Source: Hypomyces perniciosus (Eukaryota; Ascomycota; Sordariomycetes; Hypocreales; Hypocreaceae). From it: a stretch of DNA of 64,000 nt. Where the stretch lies: the NCBI GenBank assembly GCA_008477525.1, contig SPDT01000009.1, positions 620,001 to 684,000 on the forward strand, written 5' to 3'. The notes under the pieces were generated by a model, which saw only the letters and a list, made by a program, of their open reading frames with translations, was not told where the DNA came from and made no database searches. Position numbers and translations under genes: made by a program. This document shows positions 12,125-22,937 of the stretch, piece by piece. The stretch's first letter is position 1. Each line of letters begins with the position of its first letter.

Positions 12125-13162
12125 ATGGCCCCGATTACCATTTCCAACTCTTTCCGCGAACCTCTTCCTGGCAAGGAGGCATTCGTTGTGGACATAACCA
12201 AAGCGTCAAAGCCGGACAAATCGACTCACGTATCTGGAAGTTCAACCGAATTGTCACAGGCGCCAATGCTCGGATTCAACGCCCCTTTCGAAATGTATTG
12301 GCGTCCTCCTGCCAGCGACATTCTAGACAACCTCGAAGTCCGCGCCTATTTAGAAAAAATATACCTCGCGGAGCAGGATCCTTCTGCCGTCTTGACGGTT
12401 GAGGCTGATGTGGCTGATGCTTCATCTCCACAACTCATAAACCCTGTCAACTTGGCACTCTGTGCCTATCACGAAGACATCATTGCGTGTGCGAACCAAA
12501 AGACCGTCAGCAAAGGGCCCCCAGGGGCAGCTGAATCTGTTCGTTCGGACAAGATTTGGCGTTTGCGTGATGTGAAGGACCAACGTCAAAACATCGCGGT
12601 TCTCGACTACAAGAAACCTGGAACTATAAAACCACAAGAGTTTAGAAATGGGCTCAAGAATTTTCATGAATTCAACAAGATCATATCAGTGTATCGAAAC
12701 GAGTCATTTTTCAAAGACAACTCTCGAATCTTGCTCAAGCAAGCGGTGAATTATGCCCACATGTACGGGACAAAATATATCGCATACTTCGACTGGGATA
12801 CTTTGGCTCTCCTCTACATGGGCGATTCAAAGGAAAAGCTTGGCGGAAATTGGTGTTATGTCACTTTGATCACTGAAAGGTCTGACATGAGAGAAGGACT
12901 CCTTGGCTTCCTCGGACATGCCTATCAAGCATTCAAGGATGATGGGGGTCGTCAGGAGGAAATTGGGGGAAGCGTGGGAAGCGAGGGAAGTGAGGGAAGT
13001 GAGGGAAGTGAGGGAAGTGAGGGAGGTGAAGGGGGCAAGGAGGCTAAGGACGGTAAGGTGGTCACGATGCCTAAATTTCCGGTCCCTGAGCACGAAGTTC
13101 CGGCTCCCAAGCGCCGTACCCAGAGGGTGATTCCCGTCAGAGAGGCGGCTGGTAAGCAGTGA
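12125..13162 (+). CDS. PD-(D/E)XK-like hypothetical protein with Gly-Ser-Glu repeat
   Basis: Intact intronless frame of 345 aa. Residues ~105-265 carry features of a restriction-endonuclease-like core: an acidic pair in ALCAYHEDII (E117/D118), a beta strand ending IAVLDYKKPG (D161-x-K163), and LLKQAVNYAHMYGTKYIAYF (Gln206 and Tyr210 on a helix, then a strand) followed by DWDTLALLYM. The order acid...D-x-K...Q matches PD-(D/E)XK folds such as YhcG/VRR-like nucleases. This is inference from pattern, not a confirmed hit. Residues ~280-300 are a GSEGSEGSEG run encoded by a 9-bp tandem repeat, followed by a basic tail (KRRTQR) that could be a nuclear signal. The start has a good context and a TATA-like box upstream. 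It is convergent with the kinase-like gene 1.1 kb downstream. Function unknown. Confidence 0.75.
   Translation: MAPITISNSFREPLPGKEAFVVDITKASKPDKSTHVSGSSTELSQAPMLGFNAPFEMYWRPPASDILDNLEVRAYLEKIYLAEQDPSAVLTVEADVADASSPQLINPVNLALCAYHEDIIACANQKTVSKGPPGAAESVRSDKIWRLRDVKDQRQNIAVLDYKKPGTIKPQEFRNGLKNFHEFNKIISVYRNESFFKDNSRILLKQAVNYAHMYGTKYIAYFDWDTLALLYMGDSKEKLGGNWCYVTLITERSDMREGLLGFLGHAYQAFKDDGGRQEEIGGSVGSEGSEGSEGSEGSEGGEGGKEAKDGKVVTMPKFPVPEHEVPAPKRRTQRVIPVREAAGKQ
12966..13030 (+). repeat. In-frame 9-bp tandem repeat
   Basis: Units of GGGAAGTGA, with a few variants at both edges, repeat about seven times inside the 345-aa gene and encode Gly-Ser-Glu. Because the unit is a multiple of three, length changes keep the frame. 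Such tracts usually vary between strains. Confidence 0.85.
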
Positions 13163-14253
13163 TTATGAAGTCTGCCTTCATCTCCATATGACCCTTGGAA
13201 TGCCTGTTTCTTTGCATTGTGCTTCTTAGTTACACTAAAAGTCTAAAAACCAATACGAAATCGAGTTGTTTTTATTTCCTTGATTCTCTTTTATTCTGAT
13301 TACATTTTACTTCTTTTACAGTTAACTCCTGGTTCTATGGGGACGAATACTGGCCGAATAACACTTCATTTATATCAATCAAGAATTCCCACATATATGC
13401 CTCGTGGTCGCTATAGGTGGCATGGTCGACGCACGTCTGAGCTTTTAAGCCTTTTCACGTCGAAGTCCATGCCCACGAGTTTCGCATTCCTGGTGGCGCT
13501 AGGGAAGAGCCTCCCGTGGAAATTCAGAAGAGGCCACAAGACACGCTCGTTACAAAACAGCAGGTGGACAACGACTGAAAACCCAGGAGTGAGCTCCAGA
13601 AAACACCGTTAACAGTTCAACAATCAGGAGAAGTGGGAAACCGGATCTACCGATTGATCGTGGGAGGGCGGCCGTGGCAGTGCGACATCCAGGAGGAGCA
13701 GATGAGGGCGCCTCTTCGGTGTCGATGGGTGTTCCGGTGTCCTTGCCTCCTCATTAATCTCGACCCTTCGCATGTTTCTTGTCTCCCCAATAGCTCAGGC
13801 GATCGCCGACTCCAACTATACACTTGTCGTTTTGTCCTCCTTGCGGTAGCCGGCCGTGTCTGCCGCCCATGCTCCATATGTCGCACCGGTAAAATCCAAT
13901 TGTATGACTCCACACTTCCCGCGGAGGAGATAAAGGAATTTAGTAGATAGCCGAGCAGTAACGCTCCGGGAAGTTGGTCCTATGCTACTGAACTCGTTTC
14001 GGTGATGTCAGTATCTGGGTGCGAGTAGTGTTTTCTTCAAGGCAGTCAATGATCAGCACCTCTTGTCTGTCATATAGTCCATAATCTCAATGAGCACCAG
14101 TCATGAGCCAATCTACTATTCATTCTTCAGGCACGAACCGTCCCTGTGCTCTAATACGATGTATCATGCTATCTTGCTCCCAAGACAAATAGGCTATTTC
14201 CCTTGTTAACTGATCATACTTCCAGCCTTGGTACACCAATATCTGAAACAATC
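13163..14253. other. Convergent intergenic region, no supportable gene
   Basis: This holds the 3' flanks of the two convergent genes. Plus frames of 105-110 codons (13280-13612 and 13633-13950) have skewed composition and no motifs. I see no evidence for a separate gene. Confidence 0.45.
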
Positions 14254-15339
14254 TCATATTGGCAGCTCCTGGTCTTGCTCTGGCTGAGCCATCTCCACAG
14301 GTTCATCAAAGTCCTTTTCTCTTTTCATAAAGTCCGCAGGGCCACTAAATTCTTTGGCATTCACCCACCGATTCTTAAGCCATCCCTTGAAAACCTTCTC
14401 TTCTGAGCGATGTGGCGAAGGGACCCAGGGAACAAATTCGTCTGGGCATCTATCCCAGTAGTGATATCGAGGACTCATCGGACGATCCGTGTCATAGTTG
14501 CAGGCCGTGCAGTTCGGCGCGTTGAAGACGATAGATCTATTAAAATCGATCAACAGGACCTTTTCGACCGTTTGCGCCTCAAGGTTTAGTCCGACAAGGA
14601 TGACGTTCCTTGGTGCAAAGTCTTTTTGATCCACTTGGTTAAATAGCACCGTGGTGTAGGCCTCTAAAGTCTGCGCAAAAATCTCCAATCGTAGCGCCGG
14701 GTTAAGGCGAAGAACTTCGCCGTTCTCTAATAGGGACCACATACTTTTACCCGGGACCCGTTCTATGAGTATCATACGGACTGATCTCTCGACACCAGAA
14801 AGGCTCATATTGAAAGTCCAAGACCCAAAGTATTTTGGCGCAAACTTGCCGTCGATATTGGACCGCTTTAACTGCTCATATGCGGCCGCTTCTCGACTGT
14901 AGTCATGGTCCGCCTCCCACGGAAGGTCAACGGGGAACCCAGTTTCCTTATCCATATAGGAGTAGTAGAGAGGGTCATAGATTTTTGCTATGTATGTCTG
15001 CTCCTCGTCTTCGTCGAGATAGCAACGTACGAGCTGAGCGCCACGCTCATCTCCACAAGCGATGGCACCAATGATGTGAAGGTTGTGGACTGTTGTATCT
15101 GAATGGGGATTTGTCTCTTCGGCCGGACGTTTGAGACACCGTTCGGTCGGGTAACACTTGATCAGCTCCTCGCATTTGGCTTTTTGAGGCCAGATGTCTC
15201 TGTGGTATCCATCCCCATATGGCTCTGGCGGGGTGTGTCGCTGGATGGATAGGATGAGTTCGCTGCAGTAAGGGAGTGCTGGACGTTGAGGATCGGGAGG
15301 ATTGTCCCACTCGCTGAGGGACTTGTAGCCAGTAGGCAT
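14254..15339 (-). CDS. Kinase-like (PKc/APH-type) hypothetical protein
   Basis: Intact 361-aa frame. It carries a degenerate kinase signature: TYIAKIYDP (K119, the VAIK-like lysine), an acidic partner in YSREAAAYEQL (E150), RMILIERVPGKSMW (hinge region, ~188-201), VDQKDFAPRNVIL (D240 and N245, in the position of H-R-D-x4-N) and VLLIDFNRS (D265, in place of D-F-G). These features are found in fungal 'protein kinase-like domain' proteins often related to aminoglycoside phosphotransferases. Since K, both D and N are kept, activity is possible. About 80 residues precede the kinase core, and the C-terminus after DFN is atypical, with a CTAC motif and a charged tail. It converges with the PD-(D/E)XK-like gene. 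Substrate and role are unknown. Confidence 0.7.
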   Translation of the reverse strand: MPTGYKSLSEWDNPPDPQRPALPYCSELILSIQRHTPPEPYGDGYHRDIWPQKAKCEELIKCYPTERCLKRPAEETNPHSDTTVHNLHIIGAIACGDERGAQLVRCYLDEDEEQTYIAKIYDPLYYSYMDKETGFPVDLPWEADHDYSREAAAYEQLKRSNIDGKFAPKYFGSWTFNMSLSGVERSVRMILIERVPGKSMWSLLENGEVLRLNPALRLEIFAQTLEAYTTVLFNQVDQKDFAPRNVILVGLNLEAQTVEKVLLIDFNRSIVFNAPNCTACNYDTDRPMSPRYHYWDRCPDEFVPWVPSPHRSEEKVFKGWLKNRWVNAKEFSGPADFMKREKDFDEPVEMAQPEQDQELPI

Positions 15340-17455
15340 TTTGCGACGACAAAGGATCCTTCACAGTCGAAGTTCTCCAGGTATTCGGCCAAGTGAACGT
15401 GGGAGAATGCTGGACGTTTTTTTTCAGCTCATTCGAAAAACTTGTAAAAAGCGAGTAAGAAATGTTTGAGGTTTCAAGCAGGATGGTACGGATCATATGC
15501 TTTTATATCTTTTGCATTGGCAAGGCAGAGAATGGTATCCGCCCCACTAATAATTCAGTACAAACGGCGCTTTACAATATTCAGTAATAAAGGCTGTATA
15601 TCACTAACTGATATGAACCTCCATCCTCCGTACTAAGTATTTTACTAGGGTGGTAATGTATCTTATTTTAGTTGGTTTCCTAATTGGACAAACAACCGGG
15701 TTTACCTCGGTGCTGCCTACAAGTATGACCATCAAAGAGACTGTACTGTACTAGTACTCCGTACTTCGTACTCGTACAGTTGTTAGGGAGTTAGCGCCGA
15801 CCTTCGTTCACGGTCCCTGAGTTGTCTTCCGATTGGACGCCTCTAATTTTAGGGACAGCAGGCAGCATCTGGCGGGTACCTACTTTTCTTTAGAGTAGCC
15901 AATTGACAATCGACGTGCGGGGTTTGTACGCTTGGTGGTACTGTAGCATGTACGGAGCACGAGGTACTTGCCGCGGCTGTACATACAAGGATCTCAAAGG
16001 TTAGCTTGGTTACTCCCACGATAGGTACCTGCTATCTGATTGGTTCGCCCTGCATTAAGTATCCTTCCTATGATACAATATGAACAGATACAAAGGCCAA
16101 AATCAAAAGCTCGTAAAATAAATCAATCACTGATTCAAATAGCCAGAATTAGATAGCTAAGAGTTCAAACGTCTCGAATAAGCCAGTTGATTGCGCTTTT
16201 GAAGGAAAATATAGCATTTTAGGGGGGGGGGACGAAGTGTGCATTATGTAGCATTGTTCTGGTACTTAATTATAATCCAGTTTAATATGGCAATTTTAGT
16301 GTACTATGCAAAGGCTTATTTGTACCAAGCTAACTTTTGCGAGATCCCTGCTGTATGTACTCCGTATGCTCCCCCTTTTTTCTTGATTCATCGATAATGA
16401 ATGGAGTGACCCGACAGTGAATCGCGGCTTTGTTATGTATGTACTCCGTTCACGTCCAGTCATTCTGTGGCTAATTATAGCCTCATTTACAGCCTCAATC
16501 TAGGGCTGCAGCGTTCTAACGGGCTTCACCATCTCAGATAGACGAACTTTCTACGACATTTTCTCTCATCGCCACTCCCCAGCAAGCCTGTTGTGTATTA
16601 ATTCCCCTTCCCTTGGCCACTACGAGTAGATGGATTGGGGTAGGTGACTTCGCCCGTCGCCCCGCTCTACTCCTCGATGCCGTGTTATGATTGGTCCGGC
16701 AAAATGCACACTCGAATATGGAGTACTACATACCTCCAGACGATGCTGTGACCCCGCTGCTCTGTCTTCTGGGTCCACGTCACGACTTCGGCCGGACGAT
16801 TGAAATGATTTTGATGGAATGTCAAACCGCCGGGTAAGTAGGTACCATTTGCGGCCCGCGGTTTCTTTTTGCGACCTGCTTGGGGGGTTGGCGTCGATTA
16901 GGTAATAATTTACAGGCCTGACGCCATTTTTGGCTGTAAAGGCTCACTGTACAGGCCACTATTTATATGGGATGAAATTTCATCCATACATACGTAAACA
17001 AACCAAGCAACACTTCATCAAAGCATGATGGAATCCTCGTGTTTCATTAGCATGTGTGAAGACTTGTTCTTCTGGCGTTTGAACCAGCGCGGCTGGTTCA
17101 AAACACGCCGTCTTCAACTGCAATCAGTAGAATTTGTATTTGACGGAACTCTTGGCTTGCCAATACTTGTTTCGACGTCCTATGTACCATGTGAATCTCG
17201 CACATCATTATCCACTTGGGCTTGTGATTTCAGCTACAACTTACAACTATGTGAACACAATCAAGACAAGAGCTTATATTAATAGTGTGTCTACGGCCTG
17301 CTGGATTGGCTACTTCAATTTTACTGTGTAGTCCAGTTGGCCCTGCGACATTATACATATCATTGTATTAATCTCAAACTGAAACAAAGTAGTATTTGTG
17401 ACGGCTGCAGGCTTCAAGACAACTCACTGCCATTGCGCGTCAACCATAGCCAACA
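15340..17455. other. AT-rich intergenic region with TACTCCGTA copies
   Basis: Exact TACTCCGTA occurs at 15755-15763 and at about 16358-16366. A run of nine or more G lies near 16223. A TATA-like CTATTTATATGG at about 16960 and an 85-codon plus frame at 17025-17282 could be a small gene or an upstream exon, but the frame has no recognisable motif and I do not call it. Confidence 0.45.
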
Positions 17456-18145
17456 ATGAGCTTCCCGCTTCTTGATGTTCCTATAGACATTTGGTTTGAG
17501 ATCACTAGTTGGCTGTCGCCGCACGAGAAGTTGAAGTACTTGAAAGTACATCCTGCCGCTAGGTCGGTATTTGACTATTCCCAAATAAAGCATTTACAAC
17601 TATGGACAAGCATATTCAAAGACTGTTCGTGGGTTGATAGTGCTCTTTCTTATGGTCTATATCCCGTCCTCATAGGCTGCGACCTGGAAAATGTTCTCAA
17701 CGGCAAGGCGAAAAACTCGTACCTTACACTGTTTCTAGAGGGAAATACGAATGAGCAATTCCGCAAAGCTGATACTATGGATGTATTTTTCAACTCCCTC
17801 AACTCCTCCCAGATCTCCGTTTACAAAAGAGAAGCAAGATACAAAGCTTTCATATTAAACTTCAGTTTCATTCTGCAGCCTGAAACAGCCATGTATGTGC
17901 CTTATGCGAGGCGATTATTCAGGGGCGACGGTGTGGAGGAAATAGTGTTTGCAATATTTTACTTAGACAAGGAATCAAAGCTCTTCAAAATAAAGTCCAC
18001 GATGACAACCGGCAATTGTTTAAAGATTACATTGCCGGGAGTTTGTGGAAACCGTGATTGCTTGTTCCAGCTCGCTCAGCCACAAAGGAAAACGCAACTT
18101 GTTGTAGGTCCTGATGTACCTAGATTAGTACCCAATTTAGCCTAA
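17456..18145 (+). CDS. F-box-like protein
   Basis: Intact 229-aa frame. The N-terminus reads LLDVPIDIWFEITSWLSPHE (residues ~5-24) followed by KLKYLKVHPAARSVF. This matches the L-P-x-D/E-I-x-x-x-I-x-x-x-L pattern of F-box domains (residues ~5-45), which normally recruit targets to SCF ubiquitin ligases by binding Skp1. The rest has no recognisable repeat (no LRR, WD or Kelch), as in many lineage-specific fungal F-box proteins. The start follows a CAACAATGAG context. The gene stops just before the 3' end of the inverted LINE at 18161, so its terminator region adjoins the insertion. Target and process are unknown. Confidence 0.65.
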   Translation: MSFPLLDVPIDIWFEITSWLSPHEKLKYLKVHPAARSVFDYSQIKHLQLWTSIFKDCSWVDSALSYGLYPVLIGCDLENVLNGKAKNSYLTLFLEGNTNEQFRKADTMDVFFNSLNSSQISVYKREARYKAFILNFSFILQPETAMYVPYARRLFRGDGVEEIVFAIFYLDKESKLFKIKSTMTTGNCLKITLPGVCGNRDCLFQLAQPQRKTQLVVGPDVPRLVPNLA

Positions 18146-18243
18146 ACTGTAATCCGTACGTACAATACAATACAATTTATTAACACCTGGCGGCTAGGCC
18201 GAAAGGGCAACTTTAGATAGTGTCCGGAGTACAGATGCGTTTC

Positions 18244-19186
18244 TCAAGTTTTACCATAATCTCCCTCAAGTCCATTATCCTTCTTCTGTTTATGCCCTCT
18301 TGTGTGCTTTATTTTTGCGCATTCTCGTGGTTTAGTACATAGTATCCTTAGGAAGCTTCTCTTCTCTCGCTCCAGAGCCTCCTTGATGATTGCTTCAATA
18401 CCCTCGCGGCAGTCGATGTGCCGCTGCACTAGGTCTGCGTTGAAGAAAAGAAACAAGATCGGAGATAGAGGGGAGCCTTGAGGCAGGCCTGCCTGTGGCC
18501 GGCTGTCCGTTGACTTGAATTGCTGCTGTGCGCTGCGAGCAGAAGGCCTCTATCCACCGAAGTAGCTTCTCTGGTATGCCTCGAGTTCTCATCCTCTGAA
18601 TCAACCTCTCTTTGCAGACGCCGTTGTAAGCTCCTTTAACGTCAAAGCTCACCAAACTGAGGATTCGTCGGCCTCGCCAGGCGGCATACACCTGTTCCTG
18701 CAATAGCAGAAGCGCTTGCTCAGACGATAGTTGTTTTCGGGCTCTGAAGTGGTTAGTTGGAAGCAGGTCATGTGTCTCTACTGCATGTGATATTCTCTCT
18801 GCAATTACTGACTCTAGCACTTTGCCAAGCGTGGCTAGCAGCGAGATCGGCCGCCAAGCTTTTGCAACTGTATAGTCCTCTTTGCCGGGCTTCTTAAGTG
18901 GAACAATCTTTGCATGCCTCCATTGATCAGGCAGTATACCCTCCTCGAAAGATGCATGAAATATCACGAGCACTTGGTGTTTGACTACCAGCCAAGTTTG
19001 TTTCCAGACTATCGCGGGCAGCCCATCTTTCCTGGGTGCTTTCCACGATTTCGCCATGAACAGTTGTCGCTCCACTTCTTCCATCGTTAGGTTGGGCATG
19101 GGAACGGCCGCACCGCGCTGGGGCCGCTGTCCCTCGTCTTCGATATTCTCCGGTAAAGGGGGAAAGAAGGTGGCCGGGAGTTCAGC
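18244..19186 (-). pseudogene. LINE ORF2 reverse transcriptase part, motif C deleted
   Basis: The frame 19099-18395 shows RT motifs: [32 protein letters not shown] and [14 protein letters not shown] (motif A, F-D-V-K-G). Near 18487 a frameshift moves the frame into [20 protein letters not shown] (motif B region). The next block should contain F-V-D-D. Instead the sequence jumps from [12 protein letters not shown] directly to [19 protein letters not shown], a block that lies downstream of F-V-D-D in the copy at 1077-2610. The catalytic aspartate pair is therefore deleted, and the region after it is cut short before the 3' end, so the element cannot encode active RT. Confidence 0.85.
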
Positions 19187-20398
19187 TTATTCCGCGTGGT
19201 TGGACATGACTGTCTTGTCGGCTCTCTTGAGCTGCGGGACTATACCAAATGCCATGTCATCTCTTGATTTCAGGTGCTTGGCTGCTTTCCAGATATTGCT
19301 ATTGTCCGCTAGAAACTCGTCCCAATGAGTCTTCTTTTGTTGTCGGATGGCGTTATGGTATTGTTGGGCAGCGCCTTTTGCCGTATCCTCCAGGTCTGGT
19401 CTTCTTCGTCCTGCGCGTCTCTCCGATCGTGCGCGGTTCCTCCAGTATGTGTATATCCGGCGGAGCTGCGTTAGATCTTTCGTCCACCACCGCTTTGCGT
19501 ACTTTGAGGGCTTGGCTTTCGGTGTTAGGGCGTGAACCGCCTCTAGCACCACCAACATCAATTTGTCCGTGCCTTCCTCCAACGGAGTGGTCTCCAGTGC
19601 TCTTGCAATCCTCGCATTGATCTCTTTCCAGGGCGCATTCTTAAGAAGACGCTCTTGCTGCTTTGGCATGAGAACGGGGGCATCGAAGATCGTCTCGACC
19701 GCCTCGTGGTCTGACCCGTGATTCGTGTCAAGAACCGCGCATTTTATTGTGGATGATGCTAGGTCTTCCGAGGCCAAGACCAGGTCGATCGTTGACTCGT
19801 AGTCTCCACCATGCCATGTCTTTGCGCCCCTGCGGAGCAAGCTATTCAGGCCAAAGTCACCCATCAGGTCGATAACCTGATCTGCCTCGCCCCGTCTCTC
19901 CAGAGATATGTCATCTCCTCCCCATGGCTGGTCGTGCCGATCGAAGTCTCCCACAATCACCACATCCACCACCTTGCCTGCATTTCGTCTTACATCTGTG
20001 ACGGCCTTGTGTAGTCTGTCGCACGTGTCTCGAAGAGCCTGAGCATCTCCTCCTGGCACGTAGACTGATACTACCAAGACCAATCGGTCCGGGAGCCGTA
20101 TGATAACAACAGCCATGTCTGGCGACTCAATCGGCACCTGCTCGGCCTCCAATTCCCTATTCACCCAAAGCATGCTTCGAATCGCCCACCTGCCTTCTCT
20201 CCATGTCGATGGAACCATCTTGGTCCACCTATGGTGAGCCATGGGTGTAGTGAGTAGCTGGCCCTGGATTCTCCGAGCCTGGGGCTCCTGTATTGCTAGG
20301 ACTGTCGCGTCCTGAATTTCCATATCGTTCATTAGGCTGCCATGTACTGTATTCTGTTTCCTTACGTTGAGTTGTATCATGCGAAATGATCTACTCAT
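19187..20398 (-). pseudogene. LINE ORF2 endonuclease part (endonuclease/exonuclease/phosphatase fold)
   Basis: A 403-aa frame carries the APE-type motifs in order: RMIQLNVRKQ (Asn-containing first motif), VLAIQEPQ (catalytic Glu), VVVSVYVPGG, VIVGDFDRHDQPWGG (normally G-D-F-N, here Asp for Asn), STIDLVLAS (S-x-I-D) and GSDHEAVE (S-D-H). In a live element this enzyme nicks target DNA to prime reverse transcription. The frame ends with a TAA after SNHAE; reading through it continues in the same frame to [12 protein letters not shown] and the RT. So the stop is most simply a CAA>TAA change splitting one ORF2. The Asn-to-Asp change in G-D-F-N would also weaken the enzyme. Confidence 0.85.
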
Positions 20399-21344
20399 GT
20401 TGGGAAGGATGGAGCTTCTGGCAGTTTCTGCTGAACGATTCGTGGGAGCCTCCGCATGGTACGCACTTCAAGATCGTTTCCTTGCAGTCGTTGTGGTGAT
20501 GACCCTCCTTGCGCACTTTCCGCACACTTGCGCCCTTCTTGATCTTTTCCAGATCGAACCTCCTTCTCTACTATCGTTCGAATTGAGCTTGCCGTGATCT
20601 GATCGCCTTTTCCCTCGTCCACTCTCGACGTGTCGATGGTGCAGTACAGGCTATCGGCACTATTTAGATATGCGCTGACGGCCGATGAGAGCGTGCGCAC
20701 ATTGCTGGGTTGGCTCGTGGGCGGCGTTCGTGCCACCCCTACATGTGATGCTGTGGCGCTGGTTGTTGTGCTGGCTATAGTGCTGGCTATGAAGGCCTCT
20801 AGTTGTTCGCGGACTTGCTTTAATTATTCGTTCATTTGATCCTTAGACTCCTTCATTTGTTGACGCAGTTCTTGGATCATATCTTGTTGTTTCTTGATCA
20901 CTTCGTTTTGTCTGATTATTGCTTCTTTTAGGCATTTGGTTTCATCTCGGGACTCGCTTAGTAGGTCCACGATTCTCCGGAACCACATCCTTCCCTCACT
21001 ATTGCTGTTGTCGCTTTTCTGAATCTCTTCCCCTTGCTTAGTTCCTCCATTAGTCAAGGTAGTCTGCGCGGCGTGTTTCGCGCTCTTTTTGGCTCTTTGG
21101 TTGTTTCTTCGGAGCATCGCGACGCGTCTTTTGGTTTTGGCGGAGGCCTTGTTGCGTGACCAGATCGTGTCTGTGAGAGGCTATTCTGCCCCACCACATT
21201 TTCCGCCCCTACCGGCTCGTCCATTCTTGGAGTTTGATCGGTCCCTCTCTGCTCAACGTTCGCAAGTATTCGTAAATTATTCAACAATCTCGATGCGATT
21301 CGCTTCTGGTACAGTTCGGTCCGCCTCACTGTAGGTACATGCAT
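20395..21344 (-). pseudogene. LINE ORF1 (gag-like), frameshifted
   Basis: Three overlapping minus frames make one broken protein. The first is a basic/Ser-rich N-terminus (21344-21054). The second holds a coiled coil of charged heptads (ESRDETKCLKEAI, KKQQDMIQELRQQM; 21117-20824). The third reads TPPTSQPSNVRTLSSAVSAY to 20395. In another frame the C-terminus gives EGHHHNDC, KCVPCGGSHESFSRNC, that is one or two CCHC-type zinc knuckles, as expected for nucleic-acid-binding gag of Tad-type LINEs. The zinc-knuckle frame overlaps the ORF2 start by a few bases, the usual ORF1/ORF2 junction. Confidence 0.75.
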
Positions 21345-21350
21345 CGGTCG

Positions 21351-22041
21351 AATTGAACAACTTTATCCCTCATTCTACGTATGTTCTTTCACACTGTCCA
21401 CCAATAGCAACAGCCATACCTTTGTTTTGTGCGACTTTCCGATATGTTTCCCAAGAGATAAACCGTAGGCACTTGCAGATCTCGAAGTGGGCAGTTCTTG
21501 TTTATTGTTCTATACATGGGTATGTATACATATCTTATTGTCGCATTGCGAAGTAGATAAGACCAGATAACAGCTTTCCTTCGTCACATGTTATTTCACG
21601 TGAGTTATTCTATCCTAGCCATTTCCCTACATCGTAAGAAGGGCGGTTCTGGCCACCTTTCTTTTCTTCTTTCTAGCTTAATCAACTGTGTATTCCCTCA
21701 GTAAGCATGACTGTTACATGTACGTGCCGCAGCGTGGTCTGACATTTATTCCTTCTGTCTAATACATGGGGAATTAATTTGTGGATCCAAAATCCCTCAT
21801 GACTTCCGTCATTCGGCGATATCCCCCGTATCTTCCTTGTTGTCAGGAAGATACTTATTCCGCCTCCCGAGTTGAATGTTGTGAAATATGATAGATAGAC
21901 AGTAGATGATTATTAGAGCGTTATCCTGGGCGGACAAGTGTCACGTGGTGATGGATCGTTAATAGATCAAAACCAGTGACCGTGATAGAAAATCGTGACT
22001 AGTCCACGCTACAGATGGTTTTTTTAATCAATGTATGGTCG
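21351..22041. other. No supportable gene
   Basis: AT-rich flank between the LINE 5' end and a family A LTR. Only short frames without motifs are present. Confidence 0.45.
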
Positions 22042-22350
22042 TATCAATCACAGATCAATAGTTAATGGGCTCATAGGTGGATTGGAAATGATTGAATTCG
22101 ACGCTCTTGCTGATCCCAAGTGTCAAACCGTTGTACCAGACCAGCAAAAGTGAAGTGTATACTTCAGCAATTGTAGCTGATAGTGCAGGTTATATTGCAT
22201 TTGACACCAAGTTAGGTAGGAAAGGCTGCTGCTTAAATACATGAAAAAATTGGCTATTAGCTATTCTGGCTGAATAGGATAGCCGGAATTGCTCAATTAC
22301 GGATTAAAAAAACATGGACAAATGGTTGTAGATCCATTACGAGTTTGACA
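22042..22350 (+). repeat. LTR family A copy
   Basis: It begins TATCAATCACAGATCAA and ends TTACGAGTTTGACA, and holds the family's GACGCTCTTGCTGATCCCAA core. The copy lacks a matching 5-bp duplication (GGTCG versus TTCTC), so one flank has changed or the copy is a recombinant. It contains extra sequence between the core and the TTAAATACATGAAA block (22120-22215) relative to shorter copies. Confidence 0.7.
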
Positions 22351-22606
22351 TTCTCTGTTTCAGTGTTAGAATCCCTCGTGCGAGCCTAGAATTCGTATCC
22401 AACCATAAACACACTTGTGCTAGAGTATATATGCCTGATCAAATGTTGAACTAACCTTTCCGTCTCTGTGCAAGATACGTCCTGGTGCCCTTGTGGGAGT
22501 TTGGAATCTGTACCAACACATGTGGACCTGTATTAAACCAGTACTGGCTTATCCTGGCTAGCCCGTGTCGCGTACCAGCACACATCTGCACTCGGACATC
22601 TCTGCT
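22351..22606. other. Spacer before minisatellite
   Basis: Unique AT-rich sequence with no gene. Confidence 0.4.
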
Positions 22607-22607
22607 G

Positions 22608-22937
22608 CCAGTACACAATCCCTACCAGTACACAATCCCCAGTACACAATCCCTACCAGTACACAATCCATACCAGTACACAATCCCCAGTACACAATCC
22701 CTACCAGTACACAATCCATACCAGTACACAATCCCTACCAGTACACAATCCATACCAGTACACAATCCCTACCAGTACACAATCCCCAGTACACAATCCC
22801 CAGTACACAATCCCTACCAGTACACAATCCCCAGTACACAATCCCTACCAGTACACAATCCCTACCAGTACACAATCCCTACCAGTACACAATCCCTACC
22901 AGTACACAATCCCTACCAGTACACAATCCCTACCAGT
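22608..22937. repeat. Minisatellite of mixed 14- and 17-bp units
   Basis: About 20 head-to-tail copies of AGTACACAATCCCTACC (17 bp), interspersed with a 14-bp version AGTACACAATCCCC and a variant with CATACC. Because 14 and 17 are not multiples of three, two long frames run through it and give HNPYQYTIP-like repeats in both. These are translation artefacts, not proteins. The irregular mixture of unit lengths suggests slippage and unequal exchange. Confidence 0.95.

Larger units (their letters stand above)
18161..21350 (-). mobile_element. Tad1-like non-LTR retrotransposon, near full length, inactive
   Basis: On the minus strand the order is gag-like ORF1 (about 21344-20395), then an apurinic-type endonuclease (20398-19187), then reverse transcriptase (about 19186-18395). 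A short 3' region follows, ending in a TGTATTGTATTGT tail near 18161. Each part is broken by stops or frameshifts, and the RT has lost its motif C. The 3' end lies about 16 bp beyond the F-box gene stop. The family is the same as the fragment at 1077-2610, and probably related to the RNase H fragments at 58845-60017 and 62597-62700. I could not define a target duplication. Confidence 0.85.

Noticed and set aside
12422..13130. Antisense and shifted frames in the 345-aa gene
   Set aside because: Shadows of the coding strand, including the tandem repeat read as Ser-Leu-Thr.
19249..20014. Plus-strand frames over the LINE endonuclease
   Set aside because: Shadows of the minus-strand 403-codon frame, which has all the endonuclease motifs.
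22608..22937. Possible CRISPR-like array
   Set aside because: Units are head-to-tail without unique spacers; it is a eukaryotic minisatellite.
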